Origin: S015-6 sp964384945
GTDB taxonomy: Bacteria > Desulfobacterota > DSWW01
Assembly (NCBI GenBank): GCA_964384945.1
Contig: CAYLMK010000022.1
Location: 1 to 64,000 of the forward strand
Reading direction: 5' to 3'
Length of the DNA: 64,000 nt
This document shows, piece by piece, positions 35,577 through 44,507 of this stretch (its first letter is position 1; every line of letters begins with the position of its first letter). The notes under the pieces were generated by a model that did not search any database, had not been told where the DNA came from, and saw only the letters and a program-made list of their open reading frames with translations. The position numbers and the translations under genes are program-made.

Positions 35577-36206
35577 TTAAGTTTCGTGGCCGGTTGGAAT
35601 CGAGTCCGCGAGAACCGCGTCATGGATGTGACTGTAGATGGGGCCCGCTGGGGTCAGATCGCTTCGAATGAGGTGAATACGTTCTACACGCAGTTCGGTC
35701 AAGTGCCCGACCGTCGAACCTGCTGCTTCGAGATGACGGCCGAGTTCATGGAGGCGCTCCTGTGCGATGTCCTTCTTCACACGTCCGATGGTCAGGTGCG
35801 GGGAATAGGGGCGGGATTCCGGGCGGAAACCGATCCCCTTCTGCAGTTCGGTGCCGAGTTCGGTCTGGAGGCGTACGAGGCGCTCCGTCTCTCCGGAAAC
35901 GGAGACCCAGACAATGCGGGGGCGTCGCGTGTTGGGAAAGGTGCCGAGATTGGCGAGGGTGAGGGAAAAGGGGCTGAACACGGCCCCGACATTCTGTAGG
36001 ATTTGCCCTACGAGGTCGATGCGGTCGGTCTGTACGTCCCCCAGAAAGTGAAGTGTCAGGTGGACGTTCGCCGGCGGCGTCCACCGGACCGCATGGCCGG
36101 GCAGAGAGGCCTTCAGTCTCTTCTGGATGCGGGACAACTGCTCCCGTGCGTCCTGGTTGAGTTCGATGGCAATGAAACAACGGATTTTGGGGGGGCTGTT
36201 CTTCAT
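35577..36206 (-). CDS. thpR: RNA 2',3'-cyclic phosphodiesterase
   Basis: A 209-residue 2H phosphoesterase of the ThpR/LigT family. The two catalytic HxT motifs are present: HLTLHF near 49 and HLTIGR near 135. Members open 2',3'-cyclic phosphates of RNA, or join tRNA half-molecules in vitro. The start at 36206 precedes KIRCFIAIEL, the usual N-terminus. It is the last gene of a minus-strand run beginning with DUF1329, 29 bases after the TPR gene. Confidence 0.92.
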   Translation of the reverse strand: MKNSPPKIRCFIAIELNQDAREQLSRIQKRLKASLPGHAVRWTPPANVHLTLHFLGDVQTDRIDLVGQILQNVGAVFSPFSLTLANLGTFPNTRRPRIVWVSVSGETERLVRLQTELGTELQKGIGFRPESRPYSPHLTIGRVKKDIAQERLHELGRHLEAAGSTVGHLTELRVERIHLIRSDLTPAGPIYSHIHDAVLADSIPTGHET

Positions 36207-36235
36207 TTGCCCTCCTGTTGCGGGGGGATCCGGGC

Positions 36236-38041
36236 TCAAGATTGGCGGGCATCGCGGTCCTTAAGTCTCCGAAGGGCCTCCCTGGCGAACTCGATCGTGG
36301 GGTCCAGAGAGAGGGCCTTCTTGTACATGGCCGCGGCGCCTTCCTTGTCGCCCTTGTCCCGAAGGTTGGATCCGATATTCGCGTAGTCGATTGCGGAGGC
36401 GGGGTTGATGCGGATCGCCTTCTGGAAGCAGGCAATCGCATCGTCGTAGCGGCGCTGCCTGAAAAGGCAGAAGCCCTTCAGGTTCCAGATCTCGTAGCTC
36501 TCCGGTTCGAGTTGCTCGGCCCTTGAACAATAGTCCAGCGCACTCTCGAATTCATCCATCTCCTTGTGTGTGTGCGCGAGGTAGAAGAGAACATGAAAAA
36601 GGTCCTCGGAGGAAGGGCCTCGGGCCAGGGCCTCCTGAAATCGGCCCAATGCCTTTCGAGGCTCTTTCTTTCCGAGAAGGCATAGACCCTGGTAGAAAGG
36701 CGGGGGGCTTCCCTCCATGCCCTCCCTTTCGGATTCCTCGAGCGCCTCGAGGGCCTCCTCATACTCTTCGAGGTGGTAATGGGCCAGACCGCGGTAGTAT
36801 TGGGCTAGCCCACGGAGAGGATGCGGGAGGGCCAGTTCGACCGCTTCGCGGAACCGGTCGGCCGCTTCGATGTAGTCCTTCCAGTCGAATTCGCACCTGC
36901 CCATGTAGTAACGTATGTCCGGGGAGGATGGGTCCGCCTTCCCGGCCGTTTGGAGCAGTTCCATGGTCTTGTTCCGTTCCCCGGCTTCGTAATGACAGAG
37001 GGCCAGGTTCAACAGCAGGGATGAGGGAACGGCCTCGGGCGGGTAGGCCTCGGCGGATGAATTCCAGACCTGGAGGGCCCGGGCGTGCTCCCCTTCTCTG
37101 ACGAACCGACTCGCCGTTCGGTCGCAGAGTTCATGCCATGCGGCCGCACCGTGCGGATTGACCCGGTAACTCGCCCCTACAGGGGCCATGAGGGGGATGA
37201 GGCAATTCATGCAGCGGGCCGCCTCAGCCTGGCCTGTGAGGCACGAGCGCAGCCCGCCCGCGGAGTCGAGCATCAGGGATTCCTCGCAGGAGGAAGGCAT
37301 CCCTTCGGTGAGTCCTGCGGAAGGGCTTTCGAGCATCCTGTCAAAGATCTCGTGCGCGTAGAGAACTTCAAGGGACGCGTGCGGGTCGAAGGGGGAACCT
37401 TCGGTCACATAGACGCGCACCCAAGGCGGTTCTGCGTCCCTGCTCAACCGCGCGGCGATCTCCTCGACCGCCCGGCGGGGCACGAGAACGGAGGGCAGGA
37501 AGAAGCTCTCCCGGAGAAAGCTGAGAAAGGGGCCGGCCTTGAACAGGGCCGCCCCGCCCTCCAGGCAGATCACCGGAAAGATCCGCAGACGGGAGATGAT
37601 CTGCTCCCGGTACCCCTCCTCCTGGAAGGGCTTGCAGGCCCTCAGGTATCGGAGGTAGGCCGCAATCCATTCCTCTGCATCTTCACTCGAAAACGAATGG
37701 ACGGGACGCAGGCTCACCTGAACGAATCGGTTGCGTTCGAGAAAGAGGGAGACCTCGGAAAGAACGCCGTCGAGGCACATTCCCAGCCGGGGTCGTTCCT
37801 GGCTGATGAAGTAGCAGCTCGAGGTGAAGTTGAGCAGCCGAAGGAGGCTCGAGAAGGATTTGTGAAAATCCTCTGTCCCCCTCCCCTCTTCCTGACCGCA
37901 GGCAGGCGGGTCCCACAGAGCAAAGAGGCTCGAGAAGGCCGAGGCGCCTCGTTGCTTGGAGGGAGTGCTGTTCACGCTCATCTTCTCGATCCGGTTACAG
38001 GCGGGCGCCCTGCCCTGTCGCCCTTTGTCTCGTCCGAGCAT
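36236..38041 (-). CDS. TPR protein with a SPASM-like cysteine segment
   Basis: About 601 residues. The ATG at 38041 overlaps the TGA of the radical SAM gene (TGATG), suggesting coupled translation; a start at 37981 is an alternative. Residues about 270-300 have cysteines in the order SCLTGQAEAARCMNC, similar to the auxiliary-cluster (SPASM) part of radical SAM maturases, but the CxxxCxxC core is missing. Residues about 320-600 are TPR units (YYRGLAHYHLEEYEEALEAL, AIDYANIGSNLRDKGDKEGA). The N-terminal half resembles a degenerate enzyme domain. It may bind the target or product of the upstream radical SAM protein. No membrane segment. Confidence 0.7.
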   Translation of the reverse strand: MLGRDKGRQGRAPACNRIEKMSVNSTPSKQRGASAFSSLFALWDPPACGQEEGRGTEDFHKSFSSLLRLLNFTSSCYFISQERPRLGMCLDGVLSEVSLFLERNRFVQVSLRPVHSFSSEDAEEWIAAYLRYLRACKPFQEEGYREQIISRLRIFPVICLEGGAALFKAGPFLSFLRESFFLPSVLVPRRAVEEIAARLSRDAEPPWVRVYVTEGSPFDPHASLEVLYAHEIFDRMLESPSAGLTEGMPSSCEESLMLDSAGGLRSCLTGQAEAARCMNCLIPLMAPVGASYRVNPHGAAAWHELCDRTASRFVREGEHARALQVWNSSAEAYPPEAVPSSLLLNLALCHYEAGERNKTMELLQTAGKADPSSPDIRYYMGRCEFDWKDYIEAADRFREAVELALPHPLRGLAQYYRGLAHYHLEEYEEALEALEESEREGMEGSPPPFYQGLCLLGKKEPRKALGRFQEALARGPSSEDLFHVLFYLAHTHKEMDEFESALDYCSRAEQLEPESYEIWNLKGFCLFRQRRYDDAIACFQKAIRINPASAIDYANIGSNLRDKGDKEGAAAMYKKALSLDPTIEFAREALRRLKDRDARQS

Positions 38042-39324
38042 CAGGATACGACGTGCTTGCCGCCGTCTTCGGACGCGGCCTTCCATCGGCGCCCGATCTC
38101 TTCGATCTCCGAACTCGTCATCCAGTCGGTCTCATACCGTGATCCGAGGGAGAGGTAATCCGGGACGTTCTGTCCCGTGCCCCTGATCCCGAACCTCTCC
38201 GGCTCTTCCTGAATCTTCGTGCCGAAGTAGACCTGCATCTGCTGTGCGTTGGTGTTGCCGCGCACCTTCACCCCGTTGCCCAGCACAAAGTCGAGCGTCT
38301 GCTGTGCATCGGCGAGCGTCTCCCCGGGCAGGCCGTATTGAGAGAAAAGTTCCACGTCGAGCCCTGCCTCCTGGGTGATCCGGATCGCCCGCACGACCTC
38401 GTCCTGGTTCAGAGGTTTTTCGATATGTTTCCGGACCCGTTCGACGGCTGACTCCAGGCCGTAGGCTACCGTGTGGACCCCTACCGCCCGCATCTGCCGG
38501 AGAAGTTCCGGGTCCACAAGATCGAACCGCGTCTCGAGCCAAAGGTGCATGTCCAGCCCCCTCCGGAGCCATGCATCGAAGAGCGCACGAATCCTCTCGG
38601 CCCGGAAGGTAAAGCTGGGGTCCGCGAACCAGAAGCTCCGAAGTCCCTTTCGGTGAATCCACGCGACCTCTTCGACCACCCTTTCCATGGAGTGGCACCG
38701 TATGCGCCTTCCGAAGGCCCTGGGGGTATAGCAGAAGGCGCATGGAAAGGGGCAGCCTCGCGAGGCCAGCAGGATCGCCTCGTCCATCTTTGCGGGATCC
38801 AGGGTTCCGTCCAGATAGGGGGAGGGGTATTGGTCCAGGTCCTGCGAGGCGGCCAGAGGGGGCCCGTCCCAGAGGCTGTTGTCGGGTCCTCTGCCGCTCC
38901 ATCCGGGCACGTCGACCAGGGGATCCCCCGAGCGCAGCCTGCCGGCCAGTTCGACGAGGGCGATCTCCCCTTCGGCGCGGCAGACAAGGTCGATCGATGA
39001 AAGGGACCGAAGCGCATCGGTCGGCAGAAAGGTAGCCTGCGGCCCGCCGATCATCGTTCTCGCAGCCGGGAGCACCTCCTTGCAGAACCGCGCCCATCCG
39101 TTTACCAGGAAGATATTTCTCTGATAAGCGGAAAACCCGATCAGGCCGGGACGCCGGTCCTGCAGCAGGCGCGCGAAGGCGGCGATCGACAGGCGTGTGT
39201 TGCTGCCCACGTTCAACAGGTCCGCCGAAAAACCGCGTGCCTTTGCATATGCCGCCAGATAACCAAGCGAAATCGGGGTGTGTTCCGGCTGGAACGGGTT
39301 GAATTCGATCAGCAGGATTCGCAT
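38041..39324 (-). CDS. B12-binding-type radical SAM protein
   Basis: A 427-residue protein. Residues 1-150 have the cobalamin-binding-domain fold (MRILLIEFNP, HTPISLGYLAAYAKARGF, GLIGFSAY, IGGPQATF) but no DxHxxG motif, so whether it binds B12 is uncertain. The radical SAM site is C191, C195 and C198 (RGCPFPCAFCYTPRAFG). GLRSFWFADPSF and FSQYGLPGETLAD are conserved parts of the barrel. Such enzymes do radical methylations or ring rearrangements on unknown small molecules or peptides. It lies 4 bases after the HsdR_N-like gene and overlaps the TPR gene. Substrate unknown. Confidence 0.88.
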   Translation of the reverse strand: MRILLIEFNPFQPEHTPISLGYLAAYAKARGFSADLLNVGSNTRLSIAAFARLLQDRRPGLIGFSAYQRNIFLVNGWARFCKEVLPAARTMIGGPQATFLPTDALRSLSSIDLVCRAEGEIALVELAGRLRSGDPLVDVPGWSGRGPDNSLWDGPPLAASQDLDQYPSPYLDGTLDPAKMDEAILLASRGCPFPCAFCYTPRAFGRRIRCHSMERVVEEVAWIHRKGLRSFWFADPSFTFRAERIRALFDAWLRRGLDMHLWLETRFDLVDPELLRQMRAVGVHTVAYGLESAVERVRKHIEKPLNQDEVVRAIRITQEAGLDVELFSQYGLPGETLADAQQTLDFVLGNGVKVRGNTNAQQMQVYFGTKIQEEPERFGIRGTGQNVPDYLSLGSRYETDWMTSSEIEEIGRRWKAASEDGGKHVVS

Positions 39325-39328
39325 CGCC

Positions 39329-39835
39329 TCAGAAGGGCTCCAGTTCCGCCGAACATCGCAGATGATAGTAGGTGCGGAGAATCCGCTTCTCCTTCTCGCG
39401 CCTGTCGGAGGGAATTACGAACGCTCGCGCTTTCGGAATCCTCTCGCTTGCCTCTTCAGGCGCCGGAAAGGCACCGTATCCATGACCGACGGCCTGGCCG
39501 GTGATTGTGTCGAACACAACGGCATCCGATTCGTTTGCCACGATGGCAAAGGGGATCGGGCGGTCCTTCAGGAGGCGTGCGAGGGCCACGGATGCCCGTT
39601 CACGAGTGCCCAGGTTTCCCCTGACGCACTTCACAAGCAGGATCGGGTCCCGATTCAGGGAAACCAGGATTTCGATGGGCACCCGGAGTTCGCCCTCCTC
39701 CGTGTCCAGAACGAGTGATTCATCGAGGCGCATCGATCCTTCATCGTAGCCCAGCCTGATCAGGGCAAGGAGCACCTTCTGCCGAATCCGGTCCCGGTCG
39801 GCCGCGTTCAGCAGGCAGAATTCCGTTGTCTCCAT
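39329..39835 (-). CDS. HsdR N-terminal-domain-like small protein
   Basis: A 168-residue protein starting at the ATG at 39835 behind GGAGGCG. The sequence (EGELRVPIEILVSLNRDPILLVKCVRG and VVFDTITGQAVGHGYGAFP) resembles the stand-alone domain annotated as type I restriction enzyme R N-terminal. In the real enzyme this fold is the nuclease core; here no methylase, specificity or helicase gene is present and the catalytic acidic residues are not clear. It is probably not part of a restriction system. It sits between the DUF1329 and radical SAM genes. Confidence 0.65.
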   Translation of the reverse strand: METTEFCLLNAADRDRIRQKVLLALIRLGYDEGSMRLDESLVLDTEEGELRVPIEILVSLNRDPILLVKCVRGNLGTRERASVALARLLKDRPIPFAIVANESDAVVFDTITGQAVGHGYGAFPAPEEASERIPKARAFVIPSDRREKEKRILRTYYHLRCSAELEPF

Positions 39836-39852
39836 TGCCGGTTCGCCTCCGC

Positions 39853-41154
39853 TCACTTGCATAGTTTTTGGAAACCGCCCAGGGAGAAGTCATTCAGATC
39901 CAGCGTCAGGGAGGCGGTCCAGCGGTTTCTGGATCCGGGACCCTCGATGATCGAGGCATGGTCGGCGCGATCGTCGACCACCTGCTGGCCGACTGCGGAC
40001 AGATACCGGACCCGGCCGTCCTCGCTCCTCCATGCGGCGTCCCCCTTGAGGAAGGTCTTCCAATAGTTTCCGGCCCGGTCATGGATCACCTTGTAGTTGC
40101 ATGAGAACGTCTGTGCGTCGATCCACAGGGTGTGGGTGCCGTAGTTGTAGCTCGGATCCAGGGGAATCGCCTCAAGGATGTAAACCGGCCTCTTCGCCCA
40201 TGCGAGGTTCGTCGCGGCCCAGGGGGCACCCTGCCATCCTTCCTTCTGATACCCGTAGACGGTTGTCTTGAAGGTCTTGGTCGTCTCCCAGCCGCCCTTG
40301 TCCGTCGCCACGATCGGCATCGGGTTTTCGTCGTGCCAGGGGACAAGGGCCTCTCTTGTTTCGACGAGCCGCCAGGCAAACGAGGATATCTTTCCGTCGA
40401 AGCCGTTCGCGTCGTCCGCGGTTGCATCCGATCCGATCGCGTTCGACCGGTTGGCCGGGCTGACGCGCCGGACCTTTCGCAAGGCCGGGACGTAGACAAA
40501 GGTGCTGTCATACTTCTTCGGATCGAGATACCTCCAGAGCATGATCGCCAACCCCCTCGCATCAAAGGGGGTTCGCACGAAAAGCGTTGCGTACTTCTCG
40601 ATCCTCTCGGGGTTTCCCCGGTCCCGTGCACCGGCCCATCCGTCCATCGCCGCTTGAATCCACTCACAGCCGGCCTCCCGCTCGAATCCGGAGCGATCGA
40701 ACCACATGAGGTGGACCTCGACCCGAATGTCCCCCAGGACATACTGCATGTAGTGGTTGTTGTACATGATCTTGGCCGCCGCCTTGGGGTCGGCAGGGTC
40801 GATTGCGGGGAAGGGAATGCCCACGATGGCGCCCGGGGGCTTCCCCGTGCCCACGGCGACGATGCCGCCGTCTGCATCCAGGTCATATACGTCCTTGTTG
40901 CTCGAAAAGGCCTCTCGAGCGAATCCCTCGAGATACTCGGCGGGGTCGAACTTGAGCCCCCTCGCCTCGATGATCCAGTCCCCGGTCTTCAGCCAGTTCA
41001 GTACGGACTCGGGCACGGCCCCCTGGACCAGCGCCCAGTTTGTCCTGTCGACGACCGTTCCGTCTGGCAGTTCACCCGCCGGAACCGCAGGCGCCGAAAG
41101 CGCCAGGAACCACCCCGCAAGCACAACGATGGCAAGATCCAACCGGTCCCTCAT
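39853..41154 (-). CDS. DUF1329 periplasmic protein
   Basis: A 433-residue DUF1329 protein with a signal peptide (LDLAIVVLAGWFLALSAPAVPAG). Family hallmarks are the DWKLxxK-like segment near residue 50, YVPALRKVRRVSPANRSN near 240, and YNYGTHTLWIDAQTFSCNYKVI near 330. DUF1329 proteins have a LolB-like fold and often accompany DUF1302 outer-membrane barrels and RND proteins in degraders of hydrophobic compounds, so lipid or substrate transfer across the periplasm is inferred. A barrel with a similar end lies at 63877. The start at 41154 follows GGAGAAGAG. It heads an operon of five genes. Confidence 0.85.
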   Translation of the reverse strand: MRDRLDLAIVVLAGWFLALSAPAVPAGELPDGTVVDRTNWALVQGAVPESVLNWLKTGDWIIEARGLKFDPAEYLEGFAREAFSSNKDVYDLDADGGIVAVGTGKPPGAIVGIPFPAIDPADPKAAAKIMYNNHYMQYVLGDIRVEVHLMWFDRSGFEREAGCEWIQAAMDGWAGARDRGNPERIEKYATLFVRTPFDARGLAIMLWRYLDPKKYDSTFVYVPALRKVRRVSPANRSNAIGSDATADDANGFDGKISSFAWRLVETREALVPWHDENPMPIVATDKGGWETTKTFKTTVYGYQKEGWQGAPWAATNLAWAKRPVYILEAIPLDPSYNYGTHTLWIDAQTFSCNYKVIHDRAGNYWKTFLKGDAAWRSEDGRVRYLSAVGQQVVDDRADHASIIEGPGSRNRWTASLTLDLNDFSLGGFQKLCK

Positions 41155-41332
41155 TGTTCTCTTCTCCGCACCCATATTGTCCCGACAGGTCCGTCTCGTC
41201 AAGGAGGCGTGGACGGGTGTTCGGAGCGCGGGCGATTCTCACCCTGTGAAACGCCCTGACCGCAGCACAAGGCGGTGTCGAAACGGCAAATCAGACGGGA
41301 GGTCCCGAGCACCCAGGGAGGCGCCTGGCGCC

Positions 41333-42676
41333 TCAGGCCGCTCCTTTTGCGGCAACCTTGACCTGCGGCGCAGCAGTCAGATGCTTGGCGAGCCGCTTGG
41401 CCATGGCGACGACCGTGACCGTGGGCGGAAGACCCCAAGGCTCGGGGATGACCGTGGTGTCCATGCAGTAGCAGCCCTGGATGCGGGTCTGGCAGTTGTT
41501 GTCGAGAAGTTCGCCGATTCGCACCGTGCCGCCCGGATGGGAGGCTACCACCGAGGTCTTCACCAGCTTGTCTCGGTGCACACCGGCCTTGATGAGAATG
41601 TCCTCGGCCAGGGCCGCCCCTTTGTTCAGCTTCCACCAGGCATCGTAGTCGATGGGCTTGGAGAAAGATTCGTCCAGATTGATCCGGCCGTCGAGGCCGT
41701 CCCGGACCTTGATCATGATGCTCAGGGATCTCTTGTAATCCATCACCTTGGGCAAAGAAACCCATCCCTTGGGCCCATCCAGGGCCAGAAGCGACGCGAA
41801 CATCATGGGGGGCAGGCCCTGATCGGTCATCATAATCCCGTCTTCGACAAGGTTCACCCCTGCGGTCATCGGCACATCGAAGAAGGAGCCCCGGCCCTCG
41901 ACCGGCCCTGCCACAAACCAGAGAGGATCGCAGAAGAAGCCCTGGCCCGCATCGTGAATCCCGGACCGCTGCAGGATCGGAGGAGTGCCCTGCCCTCCTG
42001 CCGACAGGACGACCGTTTCCGCCTCGATGTCGACCCATCCACGCGGGCCTCTTGCCCGCACTCCCACCGCCTTTCCGTTCCGGGTCAGCACCCTGTCCAC
42101 CTGGGTCTGAAGGAGCAGTTCGACCCCGTTCTTTCTGGCCTCCTGGATGAATTCCCGTGCCGTCCACTTGGCGCCCGTGGGGCAGCCGAGAGCGCAGAGA
42201 CCGCAGTCCTGCTTGCACCGGTCGGCGCGGATCCATTTGTCGATGGGCTTCCAGTCGAGCCCGATGTCCCGGGCTGCCTGCATGATTCGTCGGGCCGCCT
42301 GGCCGATTCTGGAATCGGGCAGCGGCTGGATCGGGATCTCCCTGTAGAGTTCCTCCACCTCTTCGGTCAGGTCGATGCCGTACTTGTCCTTGAGCCAGGC
42401 AGGGGGCTTTACCGCGGTGCCGCAGTAGACGACCGATGCGCCGCCGGCGGTTTTCGGCCGAAGCACCCACGTGCCTTCCTTGGAAAAGGTGAGCCCGAAT
42501 CTGTCCAGCATGGAAAGGAGGAACGGGGAGGCGCCGAATCGTTGTTGGTATTTGCCGGCCTCGCAAAGGATGATTTTCTTGCCCTTCCTGCTGAGTTCCC
42601 TGGCCACGGTGGCTCCGCCGGGCCCGGAGCCGGCAATGACTACATCGGCCTGCATGATCCTTCTCGGTTCTGACAT
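41333..42676 (-). CDS. GMC-family FAD oxidoreductase with four-cysteine insert
   Basis: A 447-residue flavoprotein. The FAD site GSGPGGATVAREL is at 16-28, the family's C-terminal SHPGGTVRIGE near 370 carries the conserved active-site His, and the substrate loop ends in PWGLPPTVTVVAMAKRL. It also has C154, C158, C161 and C165 (C-x3-C-x2-C-x3-C, DRCKQDCGLCALGC), which could hold an iron-sulfur cluster and pass electrons onward. GMC members oxidise alcohols, sterols or similar groups. It is next to a MerR regulator and the SCP2/dehydratase operon, so it may act on the same hydrophobic substrate. The substrate is not predictable. Confidence 0.85.
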   Translation of the reverse strand: MSEPRRIMQADVVIAGSGPGGATVARELSRKGKKIILCEAGKYQQRFGASPFLLSMLDRFGLTFSKEGTWVLRPKTAGGASVVYCGTAVKPPAWLKDKYGIDLTEEVEELYREIPIQPLPDSRIGQAARRIMQAARDIGLDWKPIDKWIRADRCKQDCGLCALGCPTGAKWTAREFIQEARKNGVELLLQTQVDRVLTRNGKAVGVRARGPRGWVDIEAETVVLSAGGQGTPPILQRSGIHDAGQGFFCDPLWFVAGPVEGRGSFFDVPMTAGVNLVEDGIMMTDQGLPPMMFASLLALDGPKGWVSLPKVMDYKRSLSIMIKVRDGLDGRINLDESFSKPIDYDAWWKLNKGAALAEDILIKAGVHRDKLVKTSVVASHPGGTVRIGELLDNNCQTRIQGCYCMDTTVIPEPWGLPPTVTVVAMAKRLAKHLTAAPQVKVAAKGAA

Positions 42677-42834
42677 GGCGCAAGCTCCTTTCCGATGGGA
42701 AGCTGCCTTACGGGCCGCTGAAAAAGGCCCGTCTGCTTCGTTGCAGTCATCCTTGATTCCCGACTTTCGCCTGTACCGGCTACCCCGTGCGCACCGTTAT
42801 TGCAAAGCAGGCTTCGTTGTCTATCCGGAAAGGT

Positions 42835-43635
42835 TCAATCAACCTTCGCGGTCATTCCCTCGGATGCGAGGGCGGCGCCGGAGGAATCCCCCATCAGGAT
42901 CCTCTCCTGGAATTCCGAGGTGTAGCGCCGGACGGTTTCCACAATCAGCTTCTTCCGGATGAGACCGATGATGCTGTTCAAGAGGATCGTGCCCTGCTCC
43001 ACCATGTTCGTAAGCCTCTCCGCGCCCACTCGACCGGCCACGCGGCTCATGAGGATCTTGGCCTCCTCCTCGACCAGTCGCTGGAGAAAATCCCTGTAGA
43101 CCGAGAATATCTCTCCGTCCCAGCCCAGTTCCTCCGAGAAGCCGGCCTCCCTCATCTTGGCGAAGCACTCCACCAGCCGTATGTCGTCTTCACCGTACAG
43201 CAGGCGATTGCCCTTCTTCACGGGATTCAAGACGTGGGCCGCCTCCATCTTCTTGATGTCCTTCAGACTCACACCCGTCTGGTCGGAGAGCTGTTCCGCA
43301 GTGACCGGCCGCACCTCGGGGTTCTCGGTAAGGTTCGGGAAGAGCTTCCCGTCGATCTCCGTGAGTGCCCGGATCTCGTCCACGCTCAGGCCCCCTCGTC
43401 CTCCTCGAACGACCTGTTTGATCACAGACAGGGGAAGGAAGCGTTTTTCCTGAAGCTCTTTGACCAGCCGGATCGCATTCAGGTGCGATTCGTTGTAGTA
43501 GGCCATGTTTGCATGGGTCTTGTAAGGCTTTGGAATCAGCCCTTCCTTTATGTAGAATTGAATGGTTCCCTTGGGGAGGCCCGATTCGGCCGAGAGCTGT
43601 TTCATACGCATCGCGCCCGGTTTCTGTCTCTTCAT
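42835..43635 (-). CDS. MerR-family transcriptional regulator
   Basis: A 266-residue regulator. The N-terminal MerR helix-turn-helix is clear (MRMKQLSAESGLPKGTIQFYIKEGLIPKP, about 9-37) followed by the second helix pair (YYNESHLNAIRLVKELQEK). A second, weaker HTH-like unit lies near 115-150 (VTAEQLSDQTGVSLKDIKKMEA). The C-terminal part has no metal-type cysteine pattern, so it probably senses an organic ligand. Its promoter (43706-43734) is divergent from the module A operon. It probably regulates both that operon and itself. Confidence 0.88.
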   Translation of the reverse strand: MKRQKPGAMRMKQLSAESGLPKGTIQFYIKEGLIPKPYKTHANMAYYNESHLNAIRLVKELQEKRFLPLSVIKQVVRGGRGGLSVDEIRALTEIDGKLFPNLTENPEVRPVTAEQLSDQTGVSLKDIKKMEAAHVLNPVKKGNRLLYGEDDIRLVECFAKMREAGFSEELGWDGEIFSVYRDFLQRLVEEEAKILMSRVAGRVGAERLTNMVEQGTILLNSIIGLIRKKLIVETVRRYTSEFQERILMGDSSGAALASEGMTAKVD

Positions 43636-43705
43636 ATGCGTTCTTCCGAAGCCGAAAGGCTCAAGAAAAGCGACAACAAAAGATGTGCGGTTTCGTATGC
43701 CACCT

Positions 43706-43734
43706 TACATAGCGCATGTCCGAGAGGATGTCAA
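43706..43734 (-). promoter_or_regulatory. promoter candidate of the MerR gene
   Basis: On the minus strand TTGACA (43734-43729) and TATGTA (43711-43706) are 17 bases apart, 71 bases before the start at 43635. Confidence 0.55.
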
Positions 43735-43916
43735 ACAAGAAGGAGATTTCGATCGAATCCGTCCGTTCCCTCAGGAATGATGATGAGAACTGATGTTAAA
43801 TAAAACATGTAAAATAAAGGTAATGTAAACTATATCGTAGAAAAAACTTGAAGTCATCGTGACGGGCGCAGATTGTCGAATATAAAATATATTGAATTGA
43901 TTATAACGTAGTTGCC

Positions 43917-43946
43917 TTGACAGGATTCTCTTTCTTGTGCTATTTC
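43917..43946 (+). promoter_or_regulatory. promoter candidate of the module A operon
   Basis: TTGACA (43917-43922) is followed after 18 bases by TATTTC (43941-43946), which is preceded by TGC as in an extended -10. It is about 95 bases before the first gene. The longer spacer is typical of promoters activated by MerR-type proteins. Confidence 0.4.
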
Positions 43947-44039
43947 GATCGAGACCATGACCGCAAAGCACCACTTTTCAGTTTTGCGCCCACCCGAGAC
44001 CGGTTTCTGCGGAGTCCCCAGGGAGAGGAGGGAGGAGAC

Positions 44040-44465
44040 ATGGCGGTACTTTACCCGAGCGACCCATGGATCAAGGAACTGGAAAGGATCTGCAATGCGG
44101 ACCCTGAGTTCAAGGATGCGGCCGGGAAGTTCTCCGGGAAGTTTGTTTTTCAGATCGAGGCGGAACCCGGAAGACTCGACGAGACGGTCCTGCTTTCCGT
44201 GAGGGTGCAGGACGGCGTTTCGAGCGAGGCCGGGGCCGTCCCATCGCTCGACGCGTGTCCGGACGCCGATTATGTCGTCACGGGCAAGTACTCCGCCTGG
44301 AAAGACATCGTGCAGGCCAAGCAGGAGCCCCTGCGGGCGATCATGACGCGGAGGCTCAAGCTGATCAAGGGCAGCCAGCTCAAGATCCTCAAGGAGGTGA
44401 AGCTGACCGTGAAGATCATGAACAACTGCACCAAGATCGATGCCGAGTATCCGGACGAAAAGTAG
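44040..44465 (+). CDS. SCP2-like carrier domain protein
   Basis: A 141-residue cytoplasmic protein starting at 44040 behind GGAGGAG. The layout (FSGKFVFQIEAEPG ... CPDADYVVTGKYSAWKDIVQAKQEPLRAIMTRRLKLIKGS) fits the SCP2 sterol-carrier fold, which binds acyl chains, acyl-CoAs or sterol-like ligands. It is the first gene of the operon with the dehydratase/reductase genes and could present a hydrophobic CoA ester to them. Two other SCP2-like genes occur in module B. Confidence 0.78.
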   Translation: MAVLYPSDPWIKELERICNADPEFKDAAGKFSGKFVFQIEAEPGRLDETVLLSVRVQDGVSSEAGAVPSLDACPDADYVVTGKYSAWKDIVQAKQEPLRAIMTRRLKLIKGSQLKILKEVKLTVKIMNNCTKIDAEYPDEK

Positions 44466-44507
44466 GCCGGTCACTCTCGGAGGCGAACCCAGGGAGGACG
44501 GAAAGAA

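Larger units (their letters stand above)
43636..44039. promoter_or_regulatory. AT-rich divergent promoter region for MerR and module A
   Basis: This 404-base gap is the regulatory region between the MerR gene and the SCP2-type gene. Its middle (about 43790-43910) is much richer in A and T than the surrounding genes. It carries the two promoter candidates given separately. No gene is seen. Confidence 0.5.

Noticed and set aside
39329..39835. A type I restriction system
   Set aside because: Only an N-terminal-domain-like protein is present; no hsdM, hsdS or helicase part lies nearby.
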